Below are positions 1-6,925 of a stretch of 17,357 nucleotides of DNA, piece by piece. The notes under the pieces were generated by a model that saw only the letters and a program-made list of their open reading frames with translations, did no database searches and was not told where the DNA came from. The number at the start of each line of letters is the position of its first letter. The stretch's first letter is position 1. This stretch comes from a bacterium (GTDB taxonomy: Bacteria; Bdellovibrionota_C; UBA2361; OMII01), in NCBI GenBank assembly GCA_017853915.1, contig JAFMIS010000012.1, positions 1 to 17,357 of the forward strand, read 5' to 3'. The translations under genes were made by a program, and so were the position numbers.

Positions 1-1
1 T

Positions 2-244
2 CTAGCGCAGCGCAGTGAGCATCAGATCCACAACCGAGCGTGAGATGACAGGAAACATTATCAAACCAACAGCGATCGCAACTGCAAGCCGAATCGCGTA
101 CGAGACAGAGTCTTCGCGAATACCGAGGAAACCCTGCAGAATCGCTACCACACTACTCACAAGCGGGATGGCGAGCGTTGGCACCACCATGTACCACGCT
201 ATCTTCCAACTCTGAGTCAGCACGTCGTTGAATACGATATCCAT
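2..244 (-). CDS. sctS: T3SS export gate protein SctS (FliQ/YscS family)
   Basis: An 80-aa protein of the FliQ/YscS/HrcS family. In the family it forms, with SctR and SctT, the helical export gate in the inner membrane at the centre of the T3SS basal body. Two hydrophobic hairpin helices are visible, about residues 14-38 and 48-72, which is the family layout and near its usual length of 80-90 aa. I start it at the ATG at 244. It lies 5 bases after the sctR stop and has GGAG about 8 bases upstream; a longer in-frame reading would run into sctR. Gene order sctQ-sctR-sctS is the conserved T3SS order, and sctT is expected just beyond the left edge. The stop is the TAG at 2-4, so the gene is complete. 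The injectisome rather than flagellar assignment comes from the neighbours (lipoprotein SctJ, two-SPOA SctQ). Confidence 0.88.
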   Translation of the reverse strand: MDIVFNDVLTQSWKIAWYMVVPTLAIPLVSSVVAILQGFLGIREDSVSYAIRLAVAIAVGLIMFPVISRSVVDLMLTALR

Positions 245-249
245 GGCTC

Positions 250-840
250 CTACTCCAACCCGAGAAGTTTCTTCCCCAACATTCCCCATCCCCCCGCGAC
301 GATGAATAGGACGAGCTTAATGGGTAACGCCACCGTTTGGGCTGATAGGCTTACCGCCCCGATCAGGGTTATTATGTGGGCAACTAATAGATCGATTAAC
401 ACAAGCGGAATGAGCAGGGTGCATCCGATCTGAAATGCGAGTTTGAGCTCAGAGAGAACAAACGCGGGCGCGATCGAGCGGATATCTCGCGTGCCCTCCC
501 CTGCTCTAATTTTCAAGTGCTCTTCGATCACTGGATCCAGGCGCTTCTCCATAAATGGAAGCGCAGCATCGACTAGGGCCTTATTATCGACCACACTGGT
601 GCTTGAGAATAATCTTTCCGGAATGCCAACAGCGCGCAGCTCTGGTGGACTCGCTACTACCGACAAACCGATAGCGACAACCAGACACACCACGCCAAAC
701 TCCACCCCGACAAGACCGATACCGTAACGACAAATTGAAAGTACCGTCGCGACCTTAATGAAGGAGGTAAAGAGCAGTAACGCCACCACCACACCTATCG
801 TTGTTCCTAGGGGTTCCATCAATGGTATTGTAGCGCTCAC
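250..840 (-). CDS. sctR: T3SS export gate protein SctR (FliP/YscR family), divergent
   Basis: A 196-aa FliP/YscR/HrcR-family protein, the pentameric core of the export gate. The C-terminal half carries the family signature: FVLSELKLAFQIG, then a hydrophobic LLIPLVLIDLLVA helix, then ALPIKLVLFIVAGGWGML. The N-terminal half has the first membrane helix with SFIKVATVLSICRYGIGL, matching the SF.K...V...LR...G segment of YscR. The stretch that normally follows (the Q.P.N segment leading to LAL.L) is poorly conserved here, and the loop between helices is short. The start is a GTG at 840 with a weak ribosome binding site. An ATG seven codons inside (819) is an alternative, also without a good Shine-Dalgarno. 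A 56-base gap separates it from sctQ, and sctS follows after 5 bases. Family assignment is secure from the tail and from context. Confidence 0.88.
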   Translation of the reverse strand: MSATIPLMEPLGTTIGVVVALLLFTSFIKVATVLSICRYGIGLVGVEFGVVCLVVAIGLSVVASPPELRAVGIPERLFSSTSVVDNKALVDAALPFMEKRLDPVIEEHLKIRAGEGTRDIRSIAPAFVLSELKLAFQIGCTLLIPLVLIDLLVAHIITLIGAVSLSAQTVALPIKLVLFIVAGGWGMLGKKLLGLE

Positions 841-896
841 ACCCGGCCCACGGACAAGGGGGAATCGAGTTTGCTGCGAGGATCCACGTACCCTGG

Positions 897-1949
897 CTAG
901 ATTACCTCAACCGCGAAGCGCCCCTGATACACGCTTAAACGAGCCTCTCCCACGCGCTCTTGATTGATCACGAGCGAGACTGATTGATTGAGGGCCTGAT
1001 CAAGGGGCAAAACCGCCCCGACCTGACCCAATTCGGTTATTTTCGCCACATCAACAGGGACTGCTCCGAATTCAATACTGAGGCGTGACGTACCATCCGG
1101 GACGGCGAGATTACTCAGCACACCCTGAATGACCTGACATCCCAGCCTGCCATCAATACTCACTAATCGCGCCGGCATAAATGGTTTGTGACCGATCCTC
1201 AAAGTCACACAATCTGACGCGGGCACTTCTAAGTCGATCACAGTGCCTGAGGTCAGGTACTCCGAAAGCATGTGGGGAGGCACTCCCAATTGAGCGACCT
1301 CTACCCGCAGCGTTCCCGCACCCAGACTAGGCCGAATCGAGGAGTGAAGTTGTCGCCTCCACATGCCATCCATCGTTTCAATAACCGCGCGTCCGAGGCC
1401 AATCACAACCGTCACTGGATTCGAATTCAGGGCGAATGACAGCCTTACGGAAGCCATGACATCAACATCATCAAGAGCGCACCGCCCAGAAAACTGTACT
1501 CTGGTAGGATCAGCGCCAGCATGGCATTGCCCCACGCACGCCAAAAATCTCTGCGCCAGATATTCCACGAGAAAAAGCGCCCCTTTTGATCGGTCAGCCA
1601 TCGGAGCCACCTCTTGCGAGATCGCGTTGACCGTCGACGGGTCGAGGGCCACAACAACACTCTCACCATCAATACTGCCTTTGAAGCAGACACTCTGTGG
1701 GTCAGGCAGGGCTAGGGACGGCTTGATCTCGCCAACTCGAAGATCACACCCAAGAGCGCTCATCAAGGGAGTCCAGTGAGCGCCGAAACCCGGCAACCAC
1801 TTCTCGGGGTGGCAACGAAGAAACCCACACGACAGCTGCGCCTCCAGAGAAGTGACCGAGCGAATCTGCTTGCGGGGATCCCAGGGCTCGATATCCCGCG
1901 TTGCTTCCCGTACTACCTCACCTTGCTCTTCCACATTCCCCTCACTCAC
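897..1949 (-). CDS. sctQ: T3SS C-ring/sorting platform protein SctQ (two SPOA domains)
   Basis: A 350-aa protein whose C-terminal third matches the SPOA (FliN/FliM C-terminal) fold shared by YscQ, HrcQ and FliN. The clear copy is at about 287-349 (LSIEFGAVPVDVAKITELGQ, then a GAVLPLD turn and a strand ending RFAVEVI). A weaker copy lies at about 211-275. Residues 1-200 are a family-specific N-terminal region with few fixed motifs. SctQ builds the cytoplasmic sorting platform under the needle complex and receives export cargo. The GTG at 1949 lies 5 bases after the sctO stop; a second GTG five codons later is preceded by GAGGGG, so the exact start is uncertain. Many SctQ genes also make a short C-terminal product from an internal start. 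I did not see a well-placed internal Shine-Dalgarno, so I make no claim for one. Confidence 0.85.
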   Translation of the reverse strand: MSEGNVEEQGEVVREATRDIEPWDPRKQIRSVTSLEAQLSCGFLRCHPEKWLPGFGAHWTPLMSALGCDLRVGEIKPSLALPDPQSVCFKGSIDGESVVVALDPSTVNAISQEVAPMADRSKGALFLVEYLAQRFLACVGQCHAGADPTRVQFSGRCALDDVDVMASVRLSFALNSNPVTVVIGLGRAVIETMDGMWRRQLHSSIRPSLGAGTLRVEVAQLGVPPHMLSEYLTSGTVIDLEVPASDCVTLRIGHKPFMPARLVSIDGRLGCQVIQGVLSNLAVPDGTSRLSIEFGAVPVDVAKITELGQVGAVLPLDQALNQSVSLVINQERVGEARLSVYQGRFAVEVI

Positions 1950-1954
1950 TATCC

Positions 1955-2275
1955 CTAATCGCTCATAGATTGTATCGCGGCGATCCGTCCGTCTACCTCT
2001 TTCAGGCGCTCCTCAGCGCGAGTTACATCACTATGAGCCTGCACCCGCTCCTCCTCAAGGTCTCTGAGCGCCTGACGGAGTCGTGCTCGATGAGCCGCCT
2101 CGATCTGATTACGCGCGGTGCTCGCGCCTAACGTAGTTCGCGCGCGACCTGCGACATCGAGGGCGAGGCGAGCATTCTCAACCTGATTATCAAGCTCGCT
2201 CATTCTTAACACTCGTCGCTCCAGCTCAGCCACAACCTTAAGCCGATACTGCTCCAGCTCCTCAAGGGTCTCCAC
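1955..2275 (-). CDS. sctO: T3SS stalk protein SctO (YscO/FliJ-like coiled coil)
   Basis: About 106 aa, almost wholly charged heptad-like helix (LEELEQYRLKVVAELERR, later LRQALRDLEEERVQAHSD). This is the look of the YscO/FliJ family, a two-helix coiled coil that acts as the central stalk of the export ATPase and links it to SctV. Assignment rests on size, coiled-coil character and position between the sctJ end and sctQ; sequence alone would not separate it from other coiled coils. I start at the GTG at 2275, 4 bases after the stop of the 74-aa gene, with AGGAGG 12 bases upstream. A TTG at 2296 would give 113 aa and overlap that gene by 17 bases. The partner ATPase gene sctN is not in the window, although it usually lies directly before sctO. 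Confidence 0.68.
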   Translation of the reverse strand: METLEELEQYRLKVVAELERRVLRMSELDNQVENARLALDVAGRARTTLGASTARNQIEAAHRARLRQALRDLEEERVQAHSDVTRAEERLKEVDGRIAAIQSMSD

Positions 2276-2279
2276 AACA

Positions 2280-2504
2280 TTACTTTGCCTCCTCAAGAGC
2301 CCGACGCAATGCTGTTCCGGCGTACGGCAACCTCATATCCAAATCAAAAGATAACAATTCTTCGCACGCTAGCCGCAGCGCCTCACCACGGGCCCGATCA
2401 ATCCTGAGATACTCAAGCGCCTCACCTCCATCAAGCAGGACGGCTATCGCGACCAGCGCTCGCTCTCGGTTATTCAATTGGGAGAACTTCGAACTCGGTA
2501 TCAT
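2280..2504 (-). CDS. small helical protein of unknown function inside the T3SS operon
   Basis: A 74-aa soluble protein that I do not recognise with confidence. It starts at an ATG overlapping the sctJ stop in an ATGA, with a GGAGGAGA ribosome binding site 8 bases upstream, so translation is probably coupled to sctJ. It has no signal peptide, membrane segment or cysteine pair beyond a single Cys (residue 47). The pattern LNNRERALVAIAVLLDG followed by a second helix (GEALRLACEELLSF) reads as a small all-helical domain. It faintly resembles the FliG N-terminal domain opening (L.GR.KAAILL...G). FliG-N binds the FliF ring, and in injectisomes SctK plays a similar adaptor role between SctJ/SctD and SctQ. 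An SctK/FliG-N-like adaptor is therefore an inference from place and pattern only. It does not resemble needle (SctF) proteins. Confidence 0.7.
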   Translation of the reverse strand: MIPSSKFSQLNNRERALVAIAVLLDGGEALEYLRIDRARGEALRLACEELLSFDLDMRLPYAGTALRRALEEAK

Positions 2505-3358
2505 TCCAGCGTCTCCTCCTCTTCCAGCACAGATTGGCTAGCTCGTGCTTTTTCGGACACTACCGAGTCGCGGCTTGGTGCTCCAATCCCAACCGCGTTG
2601 CGATTGATCCAATTGAATTGCCCAACGATATAACCAGCTAACGCGGCGAGCGCGGCGGCGAAGACCAGAAGCCCAACAAAAAGACCAGCCAGCTGATTGT
2701 ATTCACCCGCCGGAACTCGCCAGTACACCAGAAACGGAACGAGGTCATCGGATCCGGAATTCTGCTGAGCAACCGCCTGGCTGCGGAATCCTTGGGCCTC
2801 CATGATCGAAACATAGACATCATCTTTACTCACTCCGAATACCGAGTGCGCGACGATATCTTTGAGTTCCGCCTCTGAGAGACTCGCACCCGGGTAGCGT
2901 TGAACCACCACAGAGACTCCAGGCCTGCCTTGGCCGAGAACGGCGTGATTCCTCACGACTACACTCGCCATGTAAACATCCGAGCGCGCTCGCAGCAGAT
3001 CCTCGATCTGCGCCGACAGGGCTCGATCCAGGCGCAAAGCCTCAACTTCTCGAGAGCTCGGAATGATCCCGCTTGAAGCCGTCATCTCTTGAAAAGTTGC
3101 CTTACGATCCCCTGGCAACCCGAGTCGGCTCAGAATCGCAGCCGCCTCACCGAATTCATTCGATTTCACCGAGACCGAGTAACGCGCGCCCGCGCCTTTA
3201 CCCTTCGTCACATACGCTACAAGACCTCGCTCACGAAGCACCGCTACGATCTCGTTCGCCTCACGTTGCCCCACATCATCGGCGACAGGCGCGCTTGAGC
3301 ACCCCACCACAAGCGTGAGAGCGCAAAGAAGATATGAGACGATGATTGTTCGGCGCAT
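2501..3358 (-). CDS. sctJ: T3SS inner membrane ring lipoprotein SctJ (YscJ/PrgK/HrcJ)
   Basis: A 285-aa lipoprotein. Residues 1-20 are a signal peptide with lipobox VVG-C at Cys20. The first ring-building domain follows with the family motif EANEIVAVLRERG, then SVSV and RLGLPG. A second domain carries ALRLDRALSAQIEDLL and the strand VYMASVVV. A transmembrane segment at about 222-246 is followed by an acidic cytoplasmic tail ending EEEETLE. SctJ forms the 24-mer inner ring around the export gate. The lipobox marks it as an injectisome protein, since flagellar FliF has none. I use the ATG at 3358 because it begins the signal peptide and has AAGGAAAG just upstream; a longer reading to 3427 overlaps the previous gene and spoils the signal. 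It starts 11 bases after the zinc-ribbon/FHA gene and overlaps the 74-aa gene by 4 bases. Confidence 0.92.
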   Translation of the reverse strand: MRRTIIVSYLLCALTLVVGCSSAPVADDVGQREANEIVAVLRERGLVAYVTKGKGAGARYSVSVKSNEFGEAAAILSRLGLPGDRKATFQEMTASSGIIPSSREVEALRLDRALSAQIEDLLRARSDVYMASVVVRNHAVLGQGRPGVSVVVQRYPGASLSEAELKDIVAHSVFGVSKDDVYVSIMEAQGFRSQAVAQQNSGSDDLVPFLVYWRVPAGEYNQLAGLFVGLLVFAAALAALAGYIVGQFNWINRNAVGIGAPSRDSVVSEKARASQSVLEEEETLE

Positions 3359-3369
3359 GAAATCTTTCC

Positions 3370-4743
3370 TTAATCCTTCATAGGAACGATCGTTACCAAA
3401 AACTCGACATCCCCAAATCGCAACCAATCTCCGTGGCGAAGCTCCACGGCTGACTCCTCGCGGCGATACTGGGAATCCCCCTGCGACCGTATAAAGGTTC
3501 CTCGCTCACTCATCAGATCCTGAATCATCAAGCCCCGATCCGTGATTGCCATAAGGGCATGCGGTGTAGAGATGCTCTGGTCCTCAAGAATGAGGTCAGA
3601 GTCTCGAATACTCGTCCCCGTTATGAAGAACCTTCCGCCTCGCAGCTCTATCGCTCGTCCGTCTGGATTCTCAAAGCTCACCAGCCATCCAAACAATCGG
3701 CCAGGTGGAACACGCCCGGGACGCTGCGCGTGAGCGCCCTGATCGTGTCGAGTATCGCGTTCATCATGCCTACGACCGTTGTGTTTCTCATTGTTGTGCT
3801 GATGCTGAGGTTGTTGCTGTTTGTGAGCGCCTCCATGCTGAACAGGTTTGTGCCCTCCCTGAGGGCGCGCGCTCTGATTATCCCGAACAGCTCCTGAGCG
3901 ATTTCCCGGTGGCTGCTGCTGAGGTCGGTCCCTGCGCGGAGCCTCCTCACGGGCGGGCTTTGCCTCTTGGCGCGGTGGAGCGCTTTGTGGCTGCGCCACC
4001 TTCGGGCGCATCGGCTGATTAGACCGCGGCGGCGGAGTATCGCGCACAATACGCTGCTCCTGGCGGGCTTGACGCGGCTGCTCCTGTCGAGCGAAACGCT
4101 CCTCAACCTTAGCAGATTGCGGTGGCGTTGGTTTGACGGAGACCTCTACTGGCGCTACCGACTCAGGCTGCTTCACCTCGACACGAGCTTCGGGCACCAC
4201 AGGAGGCGGAGGTGGAGGGGTATCATCAAACAATGGATCCTCATCCACCACCGAGGGTTCCGGTTCAAGCGGCTCGACCACGACTTTTGTGGGAGTCTCA
4301 TCAAAGGATGGCTCATCAAAGAGATCGAGATCGAAATCATCCAGATCATCTTCCTGACTAACCGCCGCGGGAGCGGAGGTCGTCGGACTTGGGGCCGACT
4401 CCGGACTCGAATCAAGATCTTGTAGGAAGGCACCGAGAGGATCAAATCCATCATCGATGGGACTCTCCGGCTGAGCTGGCTGCGGCGACTGCTGCAGTGG
4501 AGCGGCCGGCGCTGGAGGTGGTGGCGGAGTTGATGCTGCGACGATGTTCGCGATCTCCTCAGGACTCGCGGCCACGGTCTTCTGACGACCCCGGCCCCCA
4601 GCCGCCTGAGCATCACCCGCGGCCGGTTTTCCTCCAGCCTCGAGAGTCGCGTTACAGATGCGACAGCGAGACGCGGTCGCTGGAACTAGACTTCGACAGG
4701 TCGGACATCGCACGAATGTCAATTCACTAGTCTCGCTTGCCAT
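3370..4743 (-). CDS. zinc-ribbon and FHA domain protein with long disordered linker
   Basis: A 457-aa soluble protein in three parts. Residues 10-33 form a zinc ribbon (Cys13, Cys16, Cys27, Cys30, two CxxC knuckles). Residues 40-345 are low complexity: first Pro/Ala-rich, then strongly acidic with repeated DDFDLDLFDE/EDPLFDD-like patches (about 131-175), then Pro-rich, then Gln/His/Arg-rich and basic (210-345). Residues about 352-452 are an FHA fold (FFITGTSIRDSDLIL, SISTPHA, ERGTFI). The phosphothreonine-binding GR step reads GT and the STNGT step reads SERGT, so binding may be changed or lost. The start has GAGGGAG about 8 bases upstream. Sitting between a membrane-anchored FHA protein and sctJ, it is probably a cytoplasmic T3SS regulator or scaffold, possibly under Ser/Thr kinase control. 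I know no named family for it. Confidence 0.82.
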   Translation of the reverse strand: MASETSELTFVRCPTCRSLVPATASRCRICNATLEAGGKPAAGDAQAAGGRGRQKTVAASPEEIANIVAASTPPPPPAPAAPLQQSPQPAQPESPIDDGFDPLGAFLQDLDSSPESAPSPTTSAPAAVSQEDDLDDFDLDLFDEPSFDETPTKVVVEPLEPEPSVVDEDPLFDDTPPPPPPVVPEARVEVKQPESVAPVEVSVKPTPPQSAKVEERFARQEQPRQARQEQRIVRDTPPPRSNQPMRPKVAQPQSAPPRQEAKPAREEAPRRDRPQQQPPGNRSGAVRDNQSARPQGGHKPVQHGGAHKQQQPQHQHNNEKHNGRRHDERDTRHDQGAHAQRPGRVPPGRLFGWLVSFENPDGRAIELRGGRFFITGTSIRDSDLILEDQSISTPHALMAITDRGLMIQDLMSERGTFIRSQGDSQYRREESAVELRHGDWLRFGDVEFLVTIVPMKD

Positions 4744-4813
4744 ACAGGTTTCTCCCTCATGTACTCAATTCAAAAAATATCTTCTCAATTCCTCAATACT
4801 CAGACCTTCGCGC

Positions 4814-6163
4814 TCACCAACGCAGCCCAGATACCAACATACTACCTAGAATACCGACGACGCCTACCAATCCCACAACCACCAACACAATCGCCACTCT
4901 GCCGATCGGGGTAAGTCCACTCATCATCGCCAGAAACTTATTGATCGGCCCGTGCGCCTGGGCTCCATCGAGGCCAAGCGCCTGAACATTAAACCAGGTT
5001 GTCGTCCTGCGCTCCCTCCGCTTCCGCAAGGCATCCGCTGGCGCACCATGCGGAGCTGGCGATACGTTACTGGCGAACGCCTGAGGAGACCCATGTGCGA
5101 GCTTGAATTTCTCCTCATCCTCCGGGGTAAAGCATATCGCCACAGTGATTCCCGCTCCAAAATCAAGCACCAAGGGCTCTCCGGATGTCTCATAGGATTC
5201 ATGTGAGCGAAGAAGCCCGGCGCTGCACACCGTCCCGTTGGTACTGGTATCAGTCACACGCACATCTCCCGAGACCGAAACATGCACCTCGCAGTGACGA
5301 CGCGAAACATGGGGAGCCCCGAGCCAGAGATCACATCCGGGATCGCGACCCAAGCCCACCGTGCCTCCACGCCTCAAAGCGATACGGGATGGGCGAACTA
5401 CCTCTGAGAGAGAGACCAAACTCGGGAAGATTTTATCCGCGTCGATTGGTAGCCCCGCGCCAACACCATCGGGATTCTCGACCTGAGCAAGCTGTTCACG
5501 GGACGTGACCCCCACCACAGTCGCGTTGCGGCCCAAATGAATCGGAACACCAGCGGCCACGGAGACGCGACTCGACACCTGTTTACCTTGCACGAACGTA
5601 CCATTCGTGGACCCCAGGTCCTCCACCCAAAACTGCCCCGATTCAAATCCGATCCGGGCGTGCTGCAGAGACACCGTCGCGATATCGAATCGTACTCCGC
5701 TCTGACGAGAGCGACCAATTACTACCGCTTGATCAGGAGGGAACGAGACAATGGCTCGACTGGGTGCCGTCACCAGCACCGCCGGAAAATCCGCTACAGT
5801 ATCGCTGCATGCCCTTCGGAGGATCCTCACTCCAGCTCGATCGATCGCCTCGTTCTCTCGCACAACGAGGTCCAGATCCAACGCTACTACCGAGATTCGC
5901 ATGGCTCCGAGATCCACCGTGGCAGTTCCCTCGTACAAACCGCCCTTAAAGATCAGATTATCTCCCACGGTTACCTCGATGGGCTTAATAGAGAAGCGGC
6001 GCCCTACATCCCGACTAATACTCAGCGAGAACCCGAGATCGATCATCTCTGCCACAGTAACGTGCGCAGATGCATGGGGACCTACGACCACACACGGTCG
6101 CCGAGCGAAGACGGTCTCGCCTCCACTGTTCCCTCCTGCGAATGTAATATCGACCACGAACAC
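4814..6163 (-). CDS. tail-anchored multi-FHA protein, SctD-like position in T3SS operon
   Basis: A 449-aa protein, probably first gene of the operon, starting at a GTG; an in-frame stop lies eleven codons upstream. Residues 128-215 are a canonical FHA domain (IGRSRQSG, SLQHAR, STNGTF). Residues 259-343 are a second (LGRDPGCDL, HVSRRHCEV, TSTNGT). Residues 1-100 look like a third, degenerate FHA without the GR and SxxH steps. A basic linker (KRRERR, 381-386) follows, then one transmembrane helix at about 423-445, and the protein ends four residues later. SctD in injectisomes begins with a cytoplasmic FHA-like domain, crosses the membrane once and has a large periplasmic ring part; that last part is missing here. 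It may be a split or reduced SctD, or a membrane-anchored phosphothreonine adaptor. FHA identity is secure; the T3SS role is inferred from the operon. Confidence 0.85.
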   Translation of the reverse strand: MFVVDITFAGGNSGGETVFARRPCVVVGPHASAHVTVAEMIDLGFSLSISRDVGRRFSIKPIEVTVGDNLIFKGGLYEGTATVDLGAMRISVVALDLDLVVRENEAIDRAGVRILRRACSDTVADFPAVLVTAPSRAIVSFPPDQAVVIGRSRQSGVRFDIATVSLQHARIGFESGQFWVEDLGSTNGTFVQGKQVSSRVSVAAGVPIHLGRNATVVGVTSREQLAQVENPDGVGAGLPIDADKIFPSLVSLSEVVRPSRIALRRGGTVGLGRDPGCDLWLGAPHVSRRHCEVHVSVSGDVRVTDTSTNGTVCSAGLLRSHESYETSGEPLVLDFGAGITVAICFTPEDEEKFKLAHGSPQAFASNVSPAPHGAPADALRKRRERRTTTWFNVQALGLDGAQAHGPINKFLAMMSGLTPIGRVAIVLVVVGLVGVVGILGSMLVSGLRW

Positions 6164-6325
6164 AGGCTCTGCTGCCTCAATAAATCCGAATGTTCATACA
6201 CCGGGGGTACAGCCCTTTTTTCCCTGCACCAGCCCCTCGAAGATCCATATCGGCGCCCGTCCTTGAGTTTTCAAGTAGATAAGTGCAAACACCGTTTCTT
6301 GACTCCTATCCGCTTCCACATGCAT

Positions 6326-6354
6326 CGTACTAATAGGGTTGTATTAGCAGTACG
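6326..6354. repeat. inverted repeat upstream of the T3SS operon
   Basis: The arms CGTA-CTAATA and TATTAG-(CAG)-TACG pair over 10 bp with one 3-base bulge around the loop GGGTTG. It sits about 165 bases before the first T3SS gene, within reach of that operon's promoter. It could be an operator or a leader hairpin. Confidence 0.5.
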
Positions 6355-6651
6355 TTAGCGCCCTGCTTTACCTGGATGGAGACTCAGTCATCTCCTCAGT
6401 AGACTCGAGGAATGTCAGAGGCGAGGGCCTTTGGCACTTTTGGAGTGAGTGCCCGGGTGATTGTGGTAGCGTTGAACCGAATGCCGTTAGCGACCAAAAA
6501 TATTGGGCTACAATGCCTCGCAGGCGCCCGACATTGCAGTATTCTCGCTAGGTTAAGCACACAACAGTAAGTACTGCCCAGGCCCTGACAGACGTATTGT
6601 TGTGTAGTAAATGGTACCGCCCAGACCGAATTTGTGGTACGAACAGGAGAT

Positions 6652-6666
6652 GGTTGAACGTCAACC
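6652..6666. promoter_or_regulatory. 15-bp near-palindrome GGTTGA-N3-TCAACC, possible operator
   Basis: Two perfect 6-base arms separated by ACG in the divergent spacer. Short spacing and symmetry fit a dimeric transcription-factor site, and the arms are too close for a stable RNA hairpin to be the main role. It could serve either direction. No matching regulator gene is visible in the window. Confidence 0.35.
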
Positions 6667-6813
6667 TACCGATTTTTAGAGTTTATTTTGGAAGATGCCG
6701 GGTGATCGGGTTAGAGCCTAGGTCGACCGGGAAGATAGCCACAGTGGAATGAGACACAGTTGGTTTAAAGCGTTTCTGTGATTGATATGATTTATCCACA
6801 TGATCAGGGGCAG

Positions 6814-6849
6814 AGAGGAGTAAGCGACACAGCGCGCTTGGACTCCTCT
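6814..6849 (+). promoter_or_regulatory. leader hairpin 1 upstream of the RNase E/G gene
   Basis: AGAGGAGT-AAGCG at 6814-6826 pairs with CGCTT-(GG)-ACTCCTCT ending at 6849. This gives 13 bp with a 2-base bulge and an 8-base loop. It lies 83 bases before the start codon, so it is in the mRNA leader if transcription starts near 6795. Confidence 0.5.
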
Positions 6850-6853
6850 GCAG

Positions 6854-6873
6854 GCGTAGCGATATCGCTACGC
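6854..6873 (+). promoter_or_regulatory. leader palindrome 2, perfect 20-bp inverted repeat
   Basis: GCGTAGCGAT is followed at once by its exact reverse complement. As RNA it makes a hairpin with the central bases as loop; as DNA it is a perfect operator-like site. It lies 58 bases before the RNase start codon, directly after leader hairpin 1. Confidence 0.5.
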
Positions 6874-6909
6874 TCCGTTACGAGTCCCCACGCTCAATCT
6901 TCTCAGGCA

Positions 6910-6925
6910 TCTCCCCTTTGGGAGA
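6910..6925 (+). promoter_or_regulatory. leader hairpin 3, pairs with the ribosome binding site of the RNase gene
   Basis: TCTCCC (6910-6915), loop CTTT, GGGAGA (6920-6925). The 3' arm is the Shine-Dalgarno (GGAGAG, 6921-6926) 5 bases before the ATG at 6932. Six pairs, four of them G-C, would hide the site unless opened. This fits translational control or autoregulation of an RNase by its own leader, as known for E. coli rne, though that leader has a different sequence. Confidence 0.5.

Noticed and set aside
1415..1432. tRNA T-arm-like GGATTCGAATTC
   Set aside because: It lies inside the sctQ coding sequence and no cloverleaf can be built around it.
2..3358. Flagellar export genes (fliQ, fliP, fliN, fliF)
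   Set aside because: SctJ has a lipobox and YscJ domain order, SctQ has two SPOA domains in one chain, and no flagellar structural gene is near.
3967..4425. 152-codon plus-strand Arg/Leu-rich open frame
   Set aside because: Antisense to the Pro/Asp-rich linker of the zinc-ribbon/FHA gene, whose skewed codons open the other frames.
5537..6358. 273-codon open frame on the plus strand
   Set aside because: Antisense to the multi-FHA gene, with no ribosome site and no recognisable domain; the FHA frame explains the sequence.
6425..6445. sigma54-like TGGCAC element
   Set aside because: The GC at -12 is missing at the required distance from the GG.
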